Shown here: positions 49,810-62,300 of the stretch, piece by piece
Numbering within the stretch: position 1 is the first letter of the stretch
Layout: each line of letters starts with the position of its first letter
The notes under the pieces: generated by a model
What the model saw: only the letters and a program-made list of their open reading frames with translations
What the model was told of the DNA's origin: nothing
Databases searched by the model: none
Program-made: the position numbers and the translations under genes
Origin: Alviniconcha marisindica
Taxonomy: Eukaryota; Mollusca; Gastropoda; Provannidae
DNA: 64,000 nucleotides
Assembly (NCBI GenBank): GCA_018857735.1
Contig: JABMCL010003006.1
Location: 297,501 to 361,500, forward strand
Reading direction: 5' to 3'

Positions 49810-52312
49810 ATTCCCAAACTGTTTTTGAATGCTACTGTGTGCCTACTACACGCCCAGTGTTGCCGATGAAACCAGTTTGAGAAAACTTTGACAGTCACTT
49901 GAGAGAACTTCCCAAAGCTCATCTCCTCATAGGCAGGGATTTTAACTTCCCAGGATGGGACTGGCAGACAACGCCAACTCTCAAGTCCTGAGCCCCTAGC
50001 CCAGGCCTTCACCATGACTTGATCAGTTGGTATGGGAACCCACTAGAGACGATAACACCCTGGATCTGTACTTGATGAACTGCCCACAGCTCATCCCCAG
50101 GACAGAAGTCATACCAGGTCTCTCAGATCATAACATTCCAGACTCCGAGTTCATTGTCAATACCACCAAGAAGAAACAGGCTCAGTATGAAGTCCCCGTC
50201 TATGCTAAAGCAAACTGGACCAGCCTGAAGGAAGTGAACCTCAGTTCAGCCATGGTAGAGTCAAAGGACATAGCAACTACAGAGGAGCTCTGGAACATCT
50301 TCAAGACTACCCTTCAAGATGCAGCCAAAGAACACATCCCACACAAGACAACAACAGCCAAAATCAACCAGCCCTGGGTTACAGCAAAAATCCACAAACT
50401 CATCCACGAGAGATCAAGTTTACAAAAGGATGAAGAAGATTAGCTCAGAGAAGATGAAAGCTGAGGCAAAGAACCTGCACCACATCGTCCAGAGACAGCT
50501 ATGACAGAGCTACTGGAGATGCATGAACAACATCTTCACTGAAGAGAACGCGAGCAGCCAGACTAAGAAGAACAAGTGATCCTGGAGCTATATAAAGCAC
50601 CAAAGATCTTCAAACGTCAGCCTTTGGCGATGGCAAGAGGTACACAGCAGAAGAATTCCTGCAGAAGACTGGCATGCATGACTGTGACTTCCCAGCCATG
50701 GAGGACATCGAGATCTCTGAGCAGGTAGCAAAGTTGCTGCAGAACCTGAATCCACACAAGGCCTGTGTCCCAGATGGCATATGACCACGCGTGCTGAAGG
50801 AGCTTGCCAGATATTGCACCTGCACTGACTATTCTTTTCAAGTCCTCCCTGTCCTCTGGCTTAGTTCCAGCTGACTGGAGAGATGCACACATCACAACTA
50901 TCTACAAGAAAGGAGAGTAATACAACCCTGCCAACTACCGGCCGGTATCTCTCACCAGTGTTGTGTGCAAGCTCTTGGAGCACCTCATAGTCAGTGCAGT
51001 AATGCACCGTTTTTAAGACAACAGCATCCTCACAGACAATCAGCATGTCTTCAGAAAGGGCAGATCCTGTGAGATCCAGCTTCTCGAGTTTCCCGAAGAG
51101 TTTAAACAAACCCGGAGAGTGGCAAGCAAACAGATGTCCTTATCATCGACTTCAGTAAGGCATTTGATAAAGTGAACCACTCCTTGCTGCTACACAAGCT
51201 CCAGTGTTGCGGTGTACAGGGAACTACAAACACCTGGATCGCCAACTTTCTGAGCAACAGGCATCTAGCAGTTGTAGTGAGAGGTGATTCCTCCCACTTC
51301 ATGAATGTCATATCAGGCGTGCCTCAGGGATTGGTGTTAGGACCATGTCTTTTCTTGGCCTACATCAACGATATGCCTGAGAAATTGAAGACACAGCAGT
51401 GTACAGGACGATCTCCAATGGCCACGACCAAGCTCAGCTACAGGAAGACCTCCAGTGGCTCACTGATTGGGAGGAGAGCTGGGACATGGAGTTCCACCCT
51501 GTCAAGTGCCAAACCCGGTCGATCACCAGGAGTACAAAGCCCCTCCAGCCTTCTTACATTATCCATGGACACACCCTGGAAAATGTTTCATTGAGCATGT
51601 ACCATAGCCTCACAATAAACAGCACAGTGAGTTCGGACAACCACATCAGCTCCAAAGCAAGCAAGGTCCTGGGCTTCCTTAGGCGCAACTTAAAGATCAG
51701 TGCCTCCAACATTAAGGAAAAAGCTTATAAAGCTTTTGTTCACCCACAGCTGGAGTATGCTGTGTCTGCCTGGTACCCCTACTCACAGAAGAACATTTGC
51801 CAAGATTGAAGCAGTCTAGAGGCAAGCGGCACGCTTCATCCTCAACAGGTTCAGGAACACCTCACGTGTCAACAGCATGCTGGAGGCATTGGGCTGGACT
51901 ACTCTGGAGCAATGACGCCAGACTTGCTGGCTGTCAATGCTCTACAAAATCTAGAGTAGCCCTGCACATTGCCCCACCCTGAAAGCCAAACTGGTCCCCC
52001 TCCCATCACATCAATGATGTACCCATGACAAACAGTTTACCCTGCTGACCACCAGAACCAGTATAGAGGCTCCCCCTTCCTCCCAAAAAACATCAAGGAC
52101 TGGAACTCATTACCCATGGAAGTGGTGGAGGCCCCCACCCTTGATGCTTTTGTGTCAAGAGTATCAAAGTGAACAATCACCTACAGCATCACCCCCACCC
52201 CCCAATTATTGTAATTTTTTGTTGCTGGACCAGTACAACTGCTAACACTCCCAGTTATTGGTGCCAGAATAATAAATGTTGATTGTGGGCCCTTAAAAAA
52301 TAAATAATGAAA
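49810..52312 (+). pseudogene. Broken non-LTR retrotransposon (endonuclease and reverse transcriptase) in RPS27A intron 1
   Basis: The element lies antisense to RPS27A. Endonuclease remnants include GRDFNFPGWDW near 49930, REPTRDDNTLDL-like sequence near 50036 and SDHN near 50127. Reverse-transcriptase motifs follow: ANYRPVSLTSVVCKLLEH near 50930 (frameshifted), VLIIDFSKAFDKVNHSLLL at 51138-51186, SGVPQGLVLGP at 51313 and YINDMPEKL at 51361. The FADD catalytic motif is missing: the sequence jumps from EKLK to DTAVY near 51390 with a frameshift. The C-terminal region ENVSLSMYHSLTINS...NLKISASNIKEKAYKAFVHP follows. Several stops and frameshifts are present. It resembles the Jockey/CR1/L2 group. 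It is dead. Confidence 0.85.
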
Positions 52313-52960
52313 GAAGTAGTTACCACCATGGCTTCGCTCTCCAGCTCTGACCACGATTGACAAGTATGCGTTCATATGTTCTGTGATTATTGCTGTTCTC
52401 CCAAATCTTTGGACTTCACCAAACAGTGATTCTCATATGTGTCACTGGTGAAGTCCCAGAAACGATGCCTTCAAGTCAACTATGTTTGACAATGCCCAGA
52501 AGAAGATGAGGTGAGAGTGAGAAGACGGCTGCTACGGTTAACGGTACTAGAGTTGACCCCACAGTGACTCCCGGTCAGGAAAGAAAAAACACCTGCCCAG
52601 ACCCACAGCTGGTCGCATAAGCGGGGTTTCAATTGTAAATGTAATTTGTCCACATATTTTAATAGCAAGAAATGTGCAGTTTCAATAACGGGCCTCATGT
52701 CGTGATTTTCTACATTAAACATGTAAACTGACTTAAAGTGTAAAGCATGTAAAGCCACGAGGAAGACATGGCTGCCGAAACACGTTTTTCGTTGTCGGGA
52801 TATTGTGCATAAAAAAATCGCATGTTATGAGACATCTGCAGTACCCAAATACAAGTCCGTACGTAGATGAAGAGGTAAGGCATACGAAAACGTTGAACTA
52901 AACTTATCAAAGAAATCACATGTCACTTTACCGACAAAAATCGACTCTGGTTATCGAAAG
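52313..52960. other. RPS27A intron 1, proximal part
   Basis: Intron sequence next to the non-coding exon. No repeats or conserved motifs recognised. Confidence 0.5.
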
Positions 52961-52968
52961 GTACTCAC

Positions 52969-53000
52969 CACTGAATGATGGCGCATGGCAAAAGAGGGAG
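52969..53000 (-). promoter_or_regulatory. RPS27A: RPS27A non-coding exon 1 with 5' TOP start
   Basis: The minus strand reads CTCCCTCTTTTGCC from 53000. This is a typical 5' terminal oligopyrimidine tract, the element that places ribosomal-protein mRNAs under mTOR/LARP1 translational control. The exon ends in CATTCAGTG before a good donor GTGAGTAC (rc of 52961-52968). No other TOP-plus-donor combination was seen upstream of the coding exons. The cap site is inferred, not observed. The resulting intron 1 is about 4.4 kb. Confidence 0.75.
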
Positions 53001-53201
53001 CATGCGCAGTGCTCTTAGTCTCTAACTTGTTTCCGGTTCTGAAAAGATAACAATTTAATTCTTTTTACTCTTATTCTAAAAAACTTTTTTTCCAGTGGGG
53101 CTGTACATTTGATAGTTTTCTGATTAGAATTTGAAAACAAATTGAGCTTTACATAGTGGTTTTGCGATTATTAAATTCGTCTGCTTCCGGTGATCGCAGA
53201 A
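52985..53201. promoter_or_regulatory. Bidirectional promoter between RPS27A and TTC7
   Basis: The RPS27A TOP start (minus) and the TTC7 ATG at 53202 (plus) are about 200 bp apart. Two ETS-type CCGGAA/TTCCGG cores lie in this interval, at about 53031-53036 and 53184-53189. Such cores are common in shared promoters of housekeeping genes. No TATA box is obvious. Shared use is inferred from the spacing and orientation. Confidence 0.6.
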
Positions 53202-53322
53202 ATGTCTTCCAAATCGAAATACGTGAGAACTGAAGCAGATATTGAAAAATACCGGAACGAATCAAACTGGAAAAAGGCAGTTGAAGTAGCAAAGTCGATT
53301 GAACACAAATCTTTAGCTTTGG
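53202..53322 (+). CDS. TTC7: TTC7 exon 1
   Basis: It starts MSSKSKYVRTEADIEKYRNE and ends IEHKSLAL plus one base of the next codon, before donor GTAAGG. The ATG is chosen because no upstream in-frame start is apparent and the charged helical start matches the family (ETEIERCRSE-like). Confidence 0.9.
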
Positions 53323-53840
53323 GTAAGGACAGTTGTTCTGTCTAGGTTGTCAAAGTGCAAGTTGCACACTCACCTCTCGGTCTCTTTCTCCGTGTGTCGC
53401 CCTCCCTTCCCCCTTCCCTTTCTCTGAGTTCTGTTGTTGTTGTAACCTCTGTCTCTCACTCCCTACCACCGCCACCCCCTTCTTATTTAGCCAGTCGCAT
53501 GCCCGAAGGGCTATTGAGACTGGATACGTGTGTCTCGTGTGCCTGTCTGAGTCCATGAATCCGCCTAAAGCGTGCGGACCGGACAACATTCCAAGCAGAG
53601 TCCTGAAACTAGTGAAAGAGTGTGCGGATAACATTCCCCCGGCGTTGAGCTGTATCTTCAGTCGGTCTGTACCAACAGGACAACTGCTGGCAGAGTGGTT
53701 GAGTGTAAACATATCTGGAGAACTATAGACCAGGTTCATTGACATCGGTAGCCTGCAAGCTGCTTGAACACATCAATTGTCGACACCTTTCGGTTTACTC
53801 AATTTTGTTTTTTGTTTTGTTCCAGTTCTCTTCAGTTGTT

Positions 53841-53913
<73 letters not shown>

Positions 53914-56515
53914 GTTAAAATGGGGTGAACAGTGAATCAGAATTTTACATGCGTTATAATTTGATTTCTTTTGCCCTGATGTAGCCTTTGTGGTTGATTG
54001 GATGCTCAGTATGAAGTACCTGTTCATCTTCCTTTTCGCCTTGGGCACATGCAGCTCCCCTGGTGCTGCTGGTATATGGAGAGAGCCAGCTGGAAGAGTT
54101 TCTTCAAGAGCATGTCCCTGAGGAGAAGAACCACCACAAAGCCAAAGCCTTGCTTAGAACAGCAGAGGATCAGCTGCATAGAGCAAGTCAGTCTACAGAC
54201 AAAGTGAGTACCAAAGCTGTCAATTTGTCATTGTGGCCTACATGTAATTAAAGAAGGGTGTTGTGCTTGCCCTCACTATTAACCACACTTCAAGGTTTAG
54301 GGGGTCAGGCTTGGGGTGTAAACTTGGTTCCTGAAATCCTCAAGGGTCACAGTGCAACTTTAAAGGGTTACAGCCATTACTGTCCATATTGTACATAGAC
54401 TTGTTTGATTATGACTGATTGTGATACACAACCACGCAAGCATACATGCACATATTCACATACACACACTCCAAGCCTTGCTGTCTGGCACCCTTCCTCA
54501 AAACTCTGCCATAATTGGTTATGTCACTAAAGGGGCACTCCTTATCTCCACACAGATCTGTGGGGAGTGGGGATAGCTCAGTGGTAGTGGTACACTGGTA
54601 GTGGTTGAGCATTAGACTCATGATTGAAAGGTCATGGGTTTGAGAGTCTGGTGGGAGTTGTGGGACTGGGAGAATCTTCTTCTCCATGGTCAAATTTTTG
54701 TGCTGACTTATTTTAGTATCTGTTTCACCCCTGTGTTATCACAGCAGCATGTGAATGCTAAAAGACCCTGGTCATTCTGCCAGGAGTGCAGGTGGCAGGT
54801 TACAATTAAACATACATACACAGTAAGTATGTGGCTTTGCATAAAGTGATACTGTATTAATGTACATGCAAACTCATGGTTGTATTGTGTACACAGAACA
54901 TGCACCAAGATTGAAGATGGCAGTAGTTTCAGATGGCACCAGCCATGTAACAACCAAATAATGCTGTAAGTGCACCACTTTGTGGACATCAAAAAGCGTG
55001 CTGTAAAGGGCTACAGTCACTCATTCAGAATCACATGTGACAAGAGCTCAGTAAGTCTGCTCGAGAGCAGAGAATAGTGCTGTACATTATATAAAAAGTG
55101 ATCAACTGCATTAACAATCTGTCCACTGAAATCGCCCCATACTAGTCTCATGGTGTTACAGTGTTAGTGCCCTCTATAAAATTTGTGAAAGGTTTAGGTA
55201 CTGAGACTGTGTATTCAACATAGCATTGATGTAGACAGCAGGTGTGTCTGCCCCAGGTAAGAAATTAGTTCTGTCTTGATTTGCATGACTTGGGTATCAT
55301 TAATGCTGGCATAAGCATTGTGGGCAGTTACGAAAGAAATGTCTTGAATAACACTCTGATATCATTTAAGTTGTCTGTTAGAAGCCTACTGCCACTTGAA
55401 CACCAACCAAAATCAGGTTTTCTCAGAGTCAGTGTTTTTTAGTGTGTCCTATGGATGTTAACAAGAATAATAGTACATATCCTGTTTAGAGTTGGTGCTT
55501 CAGGGATGCATGTTTACGAATGTGTTAATGGGAGCCCCGCATAGAGCATTGCTCTTTTATGATGTAGCATAGCTGTGGAGCAAATTAATATGTACCAGTA
55601 TGCATGCTGTAGTTTGTTTCTACAGATTGGGACCCAGGCTCAGTTACTGTTGAGCAAGCTGTTGTATTGTCGTGGTGCCTACCAGGAAGCCTTGGATTTG
55701 TTGGACCATATCGACCTGCACAGCCTCTCGCTGGGCTCCACCCAGTCTCGCTTGTTTTACATTGTGGCTGAGGCATATGCTGTGAAAGGCAAGTAGGCAG
55801 ATGCCAGAGAGAGAGTGTATAATTTTTGTTATTTTTTACAGTGTGTGTTTATGTGTGTGTGTGTAAACATGTGTATGTATGTGACTGTGTGTATGTGCTA
55901 GTGTGCATATATGTATTGTTATTGTTTATGCATGCATGTGTAAACCCTATGGAAGTGTGTGTGTGTTTGTGAGTGTGTGCGTGTGCGTGCACGTGCACAC
56001 ATGATACATTTTCAAAGAGGAAACGGTTTTAGGTTCAGATTCTGAATCACTTAATAAACATAAAAACAAGTGAACTTTGTTGATCCCATGTCTCAATGTG
56101 AGAAACATTTCAGCATTTCAAATAGATTCTCCTCCTCATCCTTTGACAGTCAAACTATGCATGAGACATTTAGATTTACCCTCAGTTTTTGTCTTTAATT
56201 AGTTTTTGCTGTGCATTTGATTTTGTTTACAATACATTCTCTTTATTGCTAGGATTTTGTCTGGAGAAGACAACTGCTCCAGCCACCAGCAAATTCAAGG
56301 CTGCTGAGCATGAAGAAAAAATTGTCGGGTGCTATGAGCGGGCTGGGGACCTGGCCATTCTCTATGTCCAGGATCATGAGAAGAGCTCCCAGCAGACCAT
56401 GTCAGCCTCCAGCCTGTCCATGGTGGAGGTTGGCCTTGGGCCTCTCGTTGAACAGGCCATTCAACGCTCACCACTTTCTCATGTGAAAAACGGGTCAGTT
56501 TGCTAGCAGGTGCGG

Positions 56516-56546
<31 letters not shown>

Positions 56547-59250
56547 TGTGTGCATGCATGTGTTTTCTTATTTTTTGCAAGAATTCAGCATACAGTTCAC
56601 AGTTGTATGAGCAAGTTACATTTTAATTGAGTCCTTTGCCATGAAAGTATAATATGGGTGATGCTTTGCTATGAAAGTATAATATGGGTGACAGTCTCTA
56701 AAACCAGTAAGGGTTGGTGCACCTAAATGTACACCTTTTGCAAGAAAATTCTTGGAGTTTTCATATTTTGAGAAAACGGGTATGTTACCACTTAATTACT
56801 CCGGTTTTAAGGGCATGTTTTATTTGGCCACTGGTAATTTTTGGCCAACGCCAAAGTACAAGATGTTTGTGTAGGCTGTAGCTGTTTTTGTGACTTGCAG
56901 TTAAGGTGGAATTTATACCTGTGTTGCAGAGATTTAGCCAGAGGTGTGAACAGGTTCCGAGAATTGTTGAGGGCAGTGGAATGCCGGGCAACGCAGCACA
57001 TCAGACTGGTAATTTTTGTACTTCGTGTCGCATGAAATAGTGCATTAGACAGGCAGTCATGCTTAATGTTTACAATTTAGTGACAAAGCACATCTGACTT
57101 ATGTTTACACTGAGCTTGTGTTTTCTGACACAGCACATTAGACTGGTGATTGCGCTTATTTAGTGCTTATCCGACCAGTGGTTACACTGAGGTTGTGTTT
57201 TCTGACACAGCACGTTAGACTGGTGATTACGCTTATTTAGTGTTTTGTGACAGCACATCTGACTGGAAATGACGCTGAGTTAGTTTTATGTCAGAGTAAT
57301 TCAGACTTGTAGTCACACTGACTGAGTGTCATATGACACTGAGTTAGTTTTATGTCAGAGTAAATCAGACTTGTAGTCACACTGACTTAGTGTCTTATGA
57401 CACAGCACGTCAGACTGCTCATTTTTGTACCTGGAACAAGAACCAGGCTTGTAGACTCTTCGGTTAATCAGGATTAGAGGCTATCCGCCTTTAACTGTAT
57501 TTGCTCTTCATGCATATGGGCCCATACTGGTAATTTTACTTTGCATTTTTAAGACAAAGCACACCAAACCAGAAATTACACCAAGTTAGTTTTGTGACCC
57601 AGCACATCACTGTCATGAGACTGTGGTAATAATCATAGTGTTTTATGACACAGTCCATGAGACTGGTCATTATACTGCTTTACCATTTTTATGACACAGC
57701 ACATCAGGTTGGTAAATACAGTGATGTGATGGTTTATGACACAGCACATCATCGGCCAAAAGGTTAGGTGGGTGTTGGTGTTTTTCCACATGCAACATCA
57801 GCTTAGTCATTTGATGTATATATAATTTAAAAAAATCAATCTTTAATGGATTTTGTGTTTTGTGAAAGCAAGTTGTTCCATTTTTGTTCAGTTTTCTTTA
57901 CAATTTTCAGTTCTGTTTGGTATTTTCATACTGTCTTCTATACAGCTATAACCTACTTGGTTGACTGGATGTTAGACATCAAATTCTGCTATAACCTCAA
58001 TGGTTGAATGAATTGTTAAGTATCAGGTAGTTTACTCTCAGTCGAAATTCTGCATCAAAGGGTGAATAAAAAAATATAAACCTTTCGACCTGTGCATTTA
58101 CAAATAATTACAGTCTCTGGCTCACTACTTGGTATAAATGCTGATTAGTGTGGCACTAGTGAAACAATAACATTTTGACCCGTATACTTACAGACGCTAG
58201 CCCGTCACTTGGCAGAAGTGTTGATTCGTGGAGTGAGTGAAGCAACGTATAAACCCATTGACCTGATGGCACGCAGCTCACACGCCAAAGGACACAAACC
58301 TCGGGTCTACACAGGTGACAGGTAAGTGTTCTAAGGTGTTGGTTACACATACAGTGGCTGCTAAGGACTTGAGAGGGCATTTGTGAAAGGACTTGGTAAC
58401 ACACACACAAACTTTGTGCAAGGGGAGTGGGTAGGCAATACAACGCACAAACATTGTTTGCGGTAGGGGAGTTTGTAAGACAACAGACACAAACTTTGTG
58501 TGAGGAGTGTGTAGGTAATACAACACACAAACATGGGTTTGTGGTAGTGGAGTCACTAAGACAACAGACACAGTCTGCACGTGAGGGGAATGGGTAGGTA
58601 ATACAACACACATTGTTTAGGGGATTTAGTTAGACGACAGACACAGACATTATTTGTTTGAGGAGTAAGACAAGAAACATCAAGTTTTTTTCTTCTTTTT
58701 TCTTTTGTTTTCCTTTCCTTTTTTTCCTTTTTGTTTTTTTAAAATGTCTGTATGTTGTTGTTATTTTTACCAATTTTAAATCTGTGCAGAGAGGGGAATA
58801 AGGTGATTGGCATTAACATGGTTTATGTGAGAAAGTGAGGCAACAGGACAAAGGCATCATTTTTGTAAGGGGAGGAAGACAAGAGATAGTGGCATCATTC
58901 ATGTTTGTGTAAAGAGAGTAAAACAAGAGATACAGATGCAATTTGTGTGAGGAGTGAGTCGGACTATAGGTACAAACATTGCTAGCAGGTGTGGGTGATA
59001 GTTTATTTTGTTTGTTTGTTTGAAAAATTGCCACATAACATTGCTGTTATATAAAAAGATATATGTATTTCCCTTCCTTTTGCTTTGTTTTACTTGGGAT
59101 ATAAAAGTACAGAGGTTGTTTTGTCTTCCATGTTGACAGGTTTGTGCCAGATGATATCAGTGAAGAAACTTTGCTGTTGCTAGTCATTGCTGAAGCTGTG
59201 GTAAGCACTGTTACTTTATCATTATTACCTCAGTCAGTATTGCTGTAGTT

Positions 59251-59319
<69 letters not shown>

Positions 59320-62300
59320 TACCCCTTGCACATCCATACCAGTTTTGATGACCTTGACCTTGCTTCTGATGAAAGTGACATTTTCAGCGTGTTTGACACA
59401 TCAGATCAATTGCAAATATGAACAGTGATCCCCCTCCCCTGCAGCTGATTTGAATAATTTGACATTGTGCTGTTATTGCCTTACTCAGACACACTGTGTA
59501 ACAACTCACCCCCACCCACACCCCACTCCTTTTTTCTTTCTTTCTTCAAAAGCAGTCTCAGAACCTACCTTTCAGCTCAACATTTCTACAAATCAAATGT
59601 TGAAATTCTGTCTCAGATTTATCCTTTCTTCTGTGACCACAATTTGTTCTTTTAGCTCATCTTCCTCTCTCCTTTAACACCGTGTGCATACATGCACGTG
59701 TGTGTTTTGACTGATACATATATGTATCAGTCAAGACATATATTAACATGTAGCCTTTATGGATGTTGTGTTTCATTGTAAACCCTCTGGGGCTGTAGGT
59801 AGGGGCTGGAGAATTGTATAGGGATTATTATTGTTATCATTTGTTTTCAGGCAACAAGGGAAGCTGTCCTTGACCGGTCAGAGGAAGCACGGGAGACACG
59901 CGAGCAAGCCTTCATAAATACCTCGTCCATCTATGACCTCTTGACCGTAATGCTTGTCCGCCGTGCTCAGTTCAATTTGCTGCATGAGGTGGGATGCCTT
60001 GCTAATAAATGTGGACAGTTCTCTCTTACGGTTATCACCTTGTGCAAGATGTTGATGTTCTTGCTGATAGTTATCACCTTCCACAAGATGTTGATGGCCG
60101 TCTGTTACTGGGCGATTCAGCGAAGCTGGTTTGCTAGAGTGAATGTGCTTTGTAATCTTTCGCGCAAGCAGTTGCGAGAGGTCACAGTGCACTTCTGGGC
60201 CGATTTCAGAGTAGGCGTTGCTTCACGCTGTGTATAATAGTGGAAGTTGAACCTAGAATCGCGAAGCAGTACAAATGCCAATACTGTTGCAGTTGCAAAA
60301 ATTACCGTGGAAAGGGGATGGAGGATGGAAAAAAAGTGTCTGTGCGTCATTTTTTGGCTGATCAGAAGATCGTGAGTTCGTAGAAAAAATGCGTTTTGGG
60401 GCATCCTATAGCACAAGCAGCAAGTTATTGCTTATTGCCAGACACATTATGACGATGGGCCTCCAAAAATGCCTTTAAAGTTGGCAATGTAAAATTCACA
60501 AATTCACTGTCACCGCCTACCATTGTGAAGAAAGTACGCACCAGAAGTAAAAGCAGACTTAAGTGATGCCGGGCAAAAGTCAAGGGAGTTAACAACCCCG
60601 CCTGAATCGCCCAATAGTTATCACCCACACTAGATGTTGGTAGTATTCACTAATTATCACCATGAGGGTCAGATTAGTGGGTTTCAACTGTTTTCATGAA
60701 TTGTGAAGACATTGTTTAGTTTTAAAGACATGGTTTAGTTTTTGTTTTTTTCCTCCATTTTTTTCTTTTTTTCTTCTTCTTTTCTTTTTTCTAATAAAAG
60801 CTTATGTGGTAGATTTGCTTTGAAGTGATATACACTCAGCAACAGCTAATATCCCACTCAACATGATGCATTGAAACATAAATCAGTGATATATGTTTCA
60901 GTTTTTCAAAACAGTGTGATAATCTTGCTTTGTATTAAAGCAGTCATACCTATAGTCCAGAGCCGGTGGAGTGGATTTATCTCTTGAAAATGTTGATGCT
61001 GTATGTTGCTGTAAAATGGGATCATGGAAGGAGTTGTTTCCTCTTGGTTTGGCACAGGCATAAATTGAGGCTGGTGTGAAGTGATCCAGTCTCACTGTTT
61101 GAACTGGGGTAGAAGATAACTTGGTTTAAACGAGTAATATGACCGGGATGGAAGATGACTTTGGTTTAAACAAGTAATATGTCTGAGTTTGGGTTTGAGG
61201 TTTCATCAAACTGTAGGACTGGAAACTAAGGGTGTATTTTGTATAAACCTTTTCCAATGTTTTTGTCAGTTGCATTGGGAAAGAATGTTGAGTGTTTGTC
61301 CTATGTCTCAGGAAATGATGTTCATGGTTTGTCAGATGTCTGGGGAAGGGTGTTTATTGTGAAAATTCCATGTAAAGGATGTTGAGTGGTTGTCAGATGT
61401 CTGTGAAATGATAGGCATTGTGAGATGTCAGGGTGTGTGTGTGTGTGGGGGGGGGTCATTGTCAAACATCTGAGGAAAGGATGATCTGTGTTTGTCAGTT
61501 ATATAGGAAGTGATGATCATTGACTCTTAGTTATTTGGAGACATATTTTCTGTTTTCTTGTGTTGACTGAGTTCCTGTTGGGTGTTTTTTTGCAGTCATT
61601 TGAAAGGGCCTTGAGGTTCTCCTATGAAGAGTTTCACATATGGCACCAGTTAGCTAACTCCCTCATTTGTGCTGGGAAGGTGAGTGTTTCCTTGTCTGCT
61701 GCATGGATGGCCACTATGACTGCGTAGTAGAACATGTAGAGTTGACAGCACCATTATACATACATGTACCATTCATTAAACACTCTGAGGTAAAGAAAAG
61801 TTGTGTGCCTGCACAAATCCACACTTACGAAGTCATAAAATATGTGCTTGAACTGTTATTTGCACCTCACATTTACAAAACAATAATATCAAAGGTTTAT
61901 GCCTGCATGCATGCACAGCTTTGTACCTTTGCCAATACAGTGAAACATCATTGATTGGGAAACCCATGTGGACAGTTTGGCATCTGGACGTAGTGCCATG
62001 GGACTGGATTTTTTAAATGTGACACTTTCAGAGCTAAGTAATACCTGTTTGAACTTTTCATGGTGACAACCTCCTTGGATTGAGCTGTGCATGTTTATAT
62101 CAGTTTAAGTGACCTAGGTCAAAATTTATCGTCAAACAGGTTAAGTGTGGTGTGTGTGTTGCAGTACACACGGGCTTTGTTGGTGCTGACAGAGTGTCAT
62201 CGACTGAAAGCTCGGAATCCTGTTGTACCTTTGCAAGCTGCCAAACTCTGCTATGAATATCTCCACCTGGTCAGTATGAATCTGCACACATGATTAGTGT

